From assembly GCA_015143295.1 (NCBI GenBank), contig CM026568.1:36774441-36838440 (forward strand): a DNA stretch of 64,000 nucleotides, read 5' to 3'. The translations under genes and the position numbers were made by a program. Shown piece after piece: positions 57,348-64,000 of this stretch. The first letter of the stretch is position 1. Every line of letters starts with the position of its first letter. A model generated the notes under the pieces. The model was not told the DNA's origin. It saw only the letters and a program-made list of their open reading frames with translations, and made no database searches. The DNA comes from Tetracentron sinense (lineage: Eukaryota; Streptophyta; Magnoliopsida; Trochodendrales; Trochodendraceae).

Positions 57348-60300
57348 ATCATACCTTCAAGGCTAAGTGCCCCGAGGATGCAGCCGAGTATAAGAAATTG
57401 GTTGAACAAACCTGTGTGTTTGAGTTGCTTGTTGGATTGAATATGGATTATGAACAAGTACGGGTTCAGATTCTTGGCAAAGACCCAGTTCTCTCTCCTA
57501 ATGAGGTATATGCATACTTACATCATGAGGAGCGTCGTCGAAGTGCTATGCACCAAACTCCCATACTTGATAGATCTGTTTTGGCCTCCTCATTCCAGTG
57601 GGGAGGTAGAAGTGGTAGTGGTGGTCGTGGCCGAGGAGGTGGCTGTTTTGGATCCTCTGGTTCTACTATTGATGATCAGGATAAACTTAAGTGTGATCAT
57701 TGCGGGTGTACCCATCATACGAGAGACACCTGTTGGGACATGTATGGTCGTCTACCCCCATGGGGCCCTTCTGGAGGTGGCCGAGGAGACATAGACAGCG
57801 ATATGCACACTTAGTTACATCCACAGTCCCAGTATCTACTATTGTACCTCCTTCGGATAGCCCTAGTCTGTATAGAGATGAGATCGATGCCCTCCACCGC
57901 TTCATTTCCCAGTTGGAGACTCCTAGTACCGCTAGTGCTGCTTCAGTCCCTTACACAGGTACTTTAACCTCGGCTCTCAGTGCATCTATTTTTTATCATA
58001 ATTACTCCTGGATTATTGATTCAAGAGCATCGGATCATATAACTAGTATGCCCTCCTTTTTTCATCTTACTTCATTGATTCTGGTAGACATGAAGTTAAA
58101 GTTGCTGATGGTACATTAGCATCCATTGTGGGTAAAGGGAGTGTCTCTGTCACACCCTCTATATCCCTCTCCTCTATCTTTCGTGTTTTAAGTTCACTTG
58201 GAACCTTCTATCTGTTAGTCATATTACCAAAACTTTGACTTGTAACGTCACCATTTTTCCTTCTCACTGTGTGTTTTAGGACTTGGAAACGAAGATGATG
58301 ATTGGTACGGGCCATGAGGAGCGAAGATTGTACTTGCTCGACCATTTGCCTCACATTGCTTCATCAGTCCAGCAGATACCCCATGGTGTTCGGAGTTTCA
58401 ATAGAACGAAGGCGTTATTCCAATGGCACAAACGTCTTGGCTACCCCGCTATTTCCCTTCTGAGGCGTTCATTTTCCGCATTTATCTGATTCTAGTTTGC
58501 CTTCTTCTTTTCAATATGAAACTTGTGAATTTGTAAAACATTGTCGAATTTCATAACCCTATAGTGGTAATAAATGTAATTCATCTTTTTCTCTCATGCA
58601 TTCCGATATGTGGGGCTCATCTCATGTTACTTCCTCGTGTGATTTTAAGTATTTTGTTATTTTTGTGGATGATTTTTCTCGTACTACATGGGTGTATATC
58701 TTGAAATCTAAGGGTGAAGTTGGCATTGTTTTTCCTTCTTTTCACATAATGATTGTTACTCAGTTCAATGCCTTAATTAAAAGTACTTAAGTCATATAAT
58801 GGGGGGAGGGAATATATGTCTACTAGTTTGGTTACGTTTTTGGTATCATTCATCAGACTTCTTGTGCTGGCACACCCCAACAAAATGATATGGCTGAGCG
58901 AAAAAACAGACATCTGTTAGAAGTCATTCGTTCTCTTATGTTTGCTATGAATGTGCCTAAACTTTTCTGGTCTGATACCGTATTGACTGTTGCATTCTTA
59001 ATAAATCGAATGTTTTCCCGGATTTTGGACTTCCATTCTCCTGTTTCCCTATTATCTCCTTCCACTCCTGTGTTTCCAATGGTCTCGTGGATCTTTGGGT
59101 GTATCTGCTTTTTGCATTTGATCGTTCTGTTCGCACCAAGCCCGACCCTAAGGCTCTTCGTTGTATTTTTCTTGGGTATGCTTCCCGTCAGAAGGGGTAT
59201 AAATGTTATCATCCCCCTTCCTGCCGATCCTTCATCTCTATGGATGTTACCTTTTTTGAGTCTACTCCATATTTTTCTGCCAATGAGACATTTATTCAGG
59301 GGAGAGCATTAGTGAAGTGATCTCTCCCTCTCTTCATATTCCTATTTTCCTTTCTGACAGTGATTGTAGACAGGGGGAGTGTGAACATGTGGTCGATGAA
59401 TTGCGAGTATACAAGAGAAGGTAGAAAGATCCTCATGATCCCTACCAAGAGACTTCTTTTGATCCAAGTAACATTGTTCATTCTAGTCCTGACATTATTG
59501 ACTCTGAAGTTCCTATTACTCTTAGAAAAGGTACTAGAGCATGTACTTAGCATCCTATTTTGAATGATGTCTCTTACCATGCTTTGTCTTTTTCGTATTG
59601 CTATTTTGTCTTGACTTTGTCTTTTGTGTCTGCCCATCGCAACTTAACAGATGCACTGTCTCAACTCAACTACAATGGAAACAAGCTATGGAAGAAAAAA
59701 TGTGTGCTCTTGAAAAAAATAGTACCTGGGATATGGTCAATTTACTGAGACGAAAGAGGCCGGTTGGATGTAGGTGGGTGTTTATAGTGAAACACCACTC
59801 TGATGACTCAATTAAGAGATACAAATCTCGCTTAGTTCCAAAGGGGCATACTCAAACTTACGACATAGACTATCAGAAGACATTTGCTCTAGTTGCAAAA
59901 ATGAACTCAGTGAGAGTCCTCTTTTCACTTGCAGCCAATCAAGATTGGCCCTTGTTTCAGCTTGATGTAAAGAATGCATTTCTTCATGGTGATTTAGAGG
60001 AAGAGGTGCATATGTTATCTCCTCCCGTGCCTAAATGCCCCTCAGATGAAGGGAAGGTGTGTAAGCTGAAGAAGATACTGTATGGACTGAAGCAATCCCC
60101 TAGAGCATGGTTTGATCATTTTTGCAATGCTCTGGTGAAGAATGGTTACAGACAAAGTCAAGCAGACCACACATTGTTCCTCAAGCTATCTTGTCAGAAG
60201 GTGACTGTCTTGATTTTTTATGTAGATGACGTTGTTTTAACAGGTGATGATCTGGATGAGATAAAGTCAATGAAGGAAAAGTTAGCAAAAGAATTTGAGA

Positions 60301-61160
60301 TCAAATACCTTGGTCTTCTAAAGTATTTCCTTAGGATTGAAGTTACCTAATCTAAGAAGGGCATATATGTCTCTCAACGTAAGTATGTACTTGACCTACT
60401 TGAGGAGATAGGCATGACGGGCTGTAAGTCATGTGATACACCTATAAACCTGTATCATATACTCAGTGAAGCTAGTGGGGAACGTCTGCCAGATATTGGG
60501 AGGCACCAAAGACTTGTTGGCACGCTTATATATTTGTTCCTTACTAGACCAAACATTGCCTGTGTTGTCAGTGTAGTTAGCCAATTCATGTATTCACCAA
60601 CTACTAGTCATCTGGATGCAGTGAATCGAATCCTCCACTACTTAAAGTCGTCTCCTGGGAAGGGTTTGTTGTATACATGTTATGAGAATTTAAGGGTTGA
60701 AGCCTACACCGATGCAAATTGGGCTAGCTCAGTTTCCGATAGACACTTCACTTCTGGGTATTACACCATGGTTGGAGGTAATCTTATCATATGGAGAAGA
60801 AACAAAATGTGGTTGCTAGATCCAGTGCAGGGGCATAGTTTAGAGCCATGGCCACAGTGTGTGTGAACTGCTTTGGCTCTGATGACTCCTGAGTGAGATT
60901 GGACTTCCTACTGAAGGTCCCATGAACTTATATTGTGATAATAAAACAACAATCAGTATCACATATAATCTGGTGCAGCATTACCGAACCAAGCATATTG
61001 AGGTAGATTGTCATTTCATCAAGGAGAAGTTGAAGGCGGGTTATATTTGCACTCTGTTTGTGAAGTCTGAAGATCAATTTTTTTGATGTGTTAGATTAAG
61101 TTTCTTGGTGGTACTCAGTTTCGAAGCATTATTGGCAAGTTGGGCATGAGTGATATCAGT

Positions 61161-61371
61161 TGAAATCTAAGAACTAGGGTTTTGATGAGAAGAGAAGAAG
61201 AATAATAAAAAAAAGTTGAAAACCTAAGCCTCCTCGTTCTCCTATTATATATATGAGATGAATTACAAGATTACATAAATGCCCTTACTAACAAAGAGGA
61301 AATAAGGGTCTAATATAAGTGAGGACATAAATGCCCTTACACTACAACATAACATAACCATACTCTCAACA
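61161..61371 (-). repeat. 3' LTR of the right-edge copia element
   Basis: Plus-strand ends are TGAAATCTAAG and CTCTCAACA, followed by CTCCCCCTC (polypurine tract on the minus strand). Length is about 211 bp. A repeated AAATGCCCTTAC motif lies inside. The partner LTR is outside the window. Confidence 0.75.
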
Positions 61372-64000
61372 CTCCCCCTCAAGCTGGTGCAAATATGTCT
61401 TGCATACCCAGTTTGTCTGTTATGGTGTGAAATTGGGGATTTCCTACTCCCATGATTAAGATATCCGCAAGTTTGTCCCTTGTTCTTACAAAGGGAGTAC
61501 AGATTAGTCCTAGAGGAAGTTTTTATTTGATGAAGTGTCGGTCGACCTCAATGTACTTGGTTCTGTCATGTTGAACAGAATTGTGAGCAATGCTAATAGT
61601 TGTCTTGTTGTCGCAATACAGCCTCATTGGTCTCTAAGGAGGGAGGCCAAGCTCTTTCAGTAACATCTCCAACCAAGAAAGTTCACATACAGATGGGCCA
61701 TAGATCTGAAAGCCTCTGCACTTGATTGAGCGACAACCGCCTGTTTTTTACTCCTCCAGGAGACAAGGTTGCCACCTACAAAGCTACAATACCCGGATGT
61801 AGATCTTCTATCAGACACCGACCCTGCCCAATTAGCATCTGTATGTGCCTCAATCCTTATGTGACCATGGGAGACAAAGAGGAGACCTTTTCCAGGAGAA
61901 GACTTCAAGTATCTGAGAATTCTATATGCAACCTCCAAGTGAGAGGTCCTGGGGGCATGCATATACTAACTAGTCACACTCACTGCATATGCTATGTTAG
62001 GACGAGTGAGGGAGGTAGATGAGTCTGCCTACCAGTCTCTGGTATCTTCCTGTATCAGCTAATGAGTCTTTATTGTTGTCCCAAGTCTATGATTTTGCTC
62101 AATAGGAGTAGCAATAGGTTTGCATCCCATCATCCTTGTGTCTTTTAACTGATCAAGAACATATTTCCTCTGAGATATGAAGATACCCTTCTTGAATCTA
62201 GCAACCTCAATTCCCAGAAAATATTTTAGTTTGCCCAAATCTTTAATTTCAAACTCCTCTGCAAGGTGATGCTTCAACATTTTCAGTTCTTTCTGATCAT
62301 TTCCTGTCCTAATAATGTCATCAACATGATTATGTGGGCAGACACTTTGTCTTTGCCTCGACTATGCTTGATGAATAAAGTGTGATCAGTCTGACTCTAC
62401 ATGTACCCCCATACTTAAGTATAGCTCTTCGAAATCTATCAAACCATGCTCTTGGGGATTGCTTTAGCCCATACAAGGCTTTCTTCAACTTGCACACATT
62501 TTCTTCAGCTGTAGGAAACTTGAACCCAGAGGGTGTCCTCATGTACACTTCTTCCTCCAGCTCACTATGGAGAAAGACATTTTTTACGTCAAGTTGTTGT
62601 AGCGACCACCCTTGATTGGCAGCAAGGGAGATGAGGAATCGAATTGAGTTCATCTTCGCAACAGGAGCAAAGGTCTCCTGATAGTCAACACCATACTTCT
62701 GAGTGTAGCCTTTTGCAACAAGTCTGACCTTGTACCTTTCTACAAATCCATCAAACTGATGTTTTACAATGAAGACCCATGTACAACCCACTGGCCCTTT
62801 TCCTTTTGGCAGGTCAACAAGATCTCACGTAGCATTCTTTTTGAGAGTTTGCATCTCGTCACACATTGCTTCCCTCCATTTAGGATTGAATAGGGCCTTG
62901 GGAACATTGCGTGGCACAAAAACGGAAGACAAAGACGAGACAAATGTGCGATATGATGGAGACATGGAGTTGTAGGTAACAAAGTGGGAAATAGGATGTT
63001 GAGTGCATGTACGAACTCCTTTTCTAATGGCAATAGGAATGTTAGTATCATTAACAACGGGAGACATAGGAGGAGTATCAGTGTTACCTGGGATAGGAGG
63101 ATCAGAGGAGGAGGCTTCTTGGCAGAGAAGATGAGGTTCTTTTCTTCTTTGTCTTGAATACACCTGCACTGCTTTTCCTTCTCATTAAGAGCAATTTCAT
63201 TCTCCCATGCTTCATCACTCCCAATATCAACCACGGGTATAGGTGAGGATGAAGACAACTCTTCATCCTGATGCTCCCCCTGAAGAGATGTCTTCGGGTT
63301 AGAAAAGAAAGGAGTGGTTTCACAGAAAGTGACATCAAATGACACCAAGCGTTTTTGAGACGAATGATGGTAACACTTGTACCCTTTTTGGGTAGAAGAA
63401 TAGCCAACAAAGATGCACTTTAAGGCCTTGGGATCAAGTTTGGAGCGGTCGGGATGATAAACATGAACATAACACACACTCGAATACTTTGGATGTAATA
63501 GGAAACACGGGAACCCGTGGAAAAAGGAGATCAAGAGGGGATTTGAAGTCCAACAGCCGAGAAGGCAACCGATTCATGAGAAAGGTAGCAGTGAGTAAGG
63601 CTTCAGACGAAAAAGAGGATGAAACATGCATAGTAAAAAGAAGGGAGCGAGTGATCTCTAATAAGTGATGGTTTTTTCTTTCAGCTACACTATTTTGTTC
63701 AAGGGTTCTGACACACGAAGTTTGATGTGCAATCTCATGTGCAGAAAAGTAGGAAGAAAGATCGCTAGAAGTGTACTCACCCCCATTATCAGACCGAAGG
63801 ACTTTCATGGGGGTGCCAAACTGGGTGCGAACCATGGCATGAAAAGTCTTAAACACAGAATATACATCACTTTTAGCTTTCAAAAGGTAAACTCAGGTGA
63901 CCCGTGAGTGATCATCTACAAAAGCAATAAAGTACTTGTAACCAAACAGAGAGATAGTAGGAGATGGACCCCAAACATCAGAATGAATTATATTAAAAAA
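61161..64000 (-). mobile_element. Ty1/copia element, minus strand, runs off the right edge
   Basis: The 3' LTR (61161-61371) is followed, reading in minus orientation from the edge, by integrase (VLRSDNGGEYTSSDL, AERKNHHLLEITRSL), linker, reverse transcriptase (GCTWVFIVKHQFDGFVERYK, LDVKNVFLHSELEEE, YGLKQSPRAWFDRF) and RNase H (HTDANWAGSVSDRRSTSG). Frames are broken in several places. It is close in sequence to the plus-strand copia at 54944-61160, so both are from one lineage. The position exactly at that element's C-terminus suggests nested insertion. Confidence 0.88.

Larger units (their letters stand above)
55870..61150 (+). pseudogene. Copia gag-pol polyprotein, heavily broken
   Basis: Gag-like frames from about 55,870 are split by the inserted element, then resume at about 57,350 (ECPEDAAEYKKLVEQ-like text). 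A glycine-rich stretch and zinc knuckle follow (CDHCGCTHHTRDTC). The protease has lost the catalytic glycine (WIIDSRASDHIT instead of DSGAS). Integrase is at 58,280-59,300 (WHKRLGYPA, HSDMWG, DDFSRTTWVY, MAERKNRHLLE). Reverse transcriptase is at 59,750-60,350 (QLDVKNAFLHGDLEEE, YGLKQSPRAWFDHF, YVDDVVLTGDDLDEIKS). RNase H runs from 60,414 on (YTDANWASSVSDRH). Many stops and frameshifts make it non-functional. Confidence 0.9.
54944..61160 (+). mobile_element. Ty1/copia element, plus strand, 3' end interrupted
   Basis: It has a 5' LTR, primer site, gag, protease, integrase, reverse transcriptase and RNase H in copia order over 6.2 kb, including a 1-kb inserted element. It ends at LGMSDIS, the usual C-terminus, where the next minus-strand copia begins. 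Its own 3' LTR is not in the window and may lie beyond the right edge if the second element is nested. Confidence 0.88.

Noticed and set aside
1-64000. tRNA or rRNA genes
   Set aside because: No cloverleaf or rRNA-like stretch was noticed by eye; the tRNA-like strings found are primer binding sites. A tRNAscan run would be needed to exclude a tRNA gene.

Overview
The window is nuclear DNA of a flowering plant. The evidence is spliced genes with GT-AG introns for plant protein families (MEI2-like/AML RNA-binding protein, trihelix factor of the ASR3 type, pieces of SRP68, an RLCK-VII kinase and a PPR protein), Ty1/copia elements primed by the plant initiator tRNA-Met site, and many small terminal-inverted-repeat elements. 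A woody dicot or magnoliid is plausible, but the species cannot be named from sequence alone.

Layout. 1-7,550 (minus strand): the 5' two thirds of a MEI2-like gene. Ten coding exons can be joined in one open frame of 809 codons, running off the left edge just before RRM3. One intron holds a hAT-type MITE and another a 187-bp tandem duplication. 7,550-17,660: gene-poor DNA with a Tourist-like MITE, several Mutator-type MITEs (9-bp target duplications), short tandem repeats and a broken RLCK kinase. 17,668-20,314: a complete LTR element encoding only gag and protease in a single frame broken by three stop codons. 20,315-36,150: no gene recognised, but more MITEs and a striking set of adjacent minisatellites at 28.74-29.72 kb.

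36,182-48,960 (plus strand): an apparently intact trihelix gene (ASR3-like, 351 codons in three exons). Intron 1 is mostly a Mutator MITE that itself carries a PIF-type MITE. Intron 2 is 10.5 kb and holds an antisense PPR relic, a full-length but broken copia element with a perfect 5-bp target duplication, and another Mutator MITE.

49,000-64,000: a repeat-rich tract. A broken SRP68 copy (first three exons, a stop codon and a 2-bp insertion) is cut off by a minus-strand copia fragment, whose LTR was later hit by a hAT MITE. Next comes a plus-strand copia element with a 1-kb hAT-type element in its gag. That copia is in turn interrupted by a further minus-strand copia element leaving the right edge.

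Only two loci look like working genes: the MEI2-like gene and the trihelix gene. Everything else supported is mobile or decayed. The most interesting material is the collection of short elements whose boundaries can be proved from their target duplications. It includes two hAT-type families that share a terminal sequence but carry different dense subterminal repeats (CGAGT versus TATCGG). I did not find a convincing new multi-gene system.
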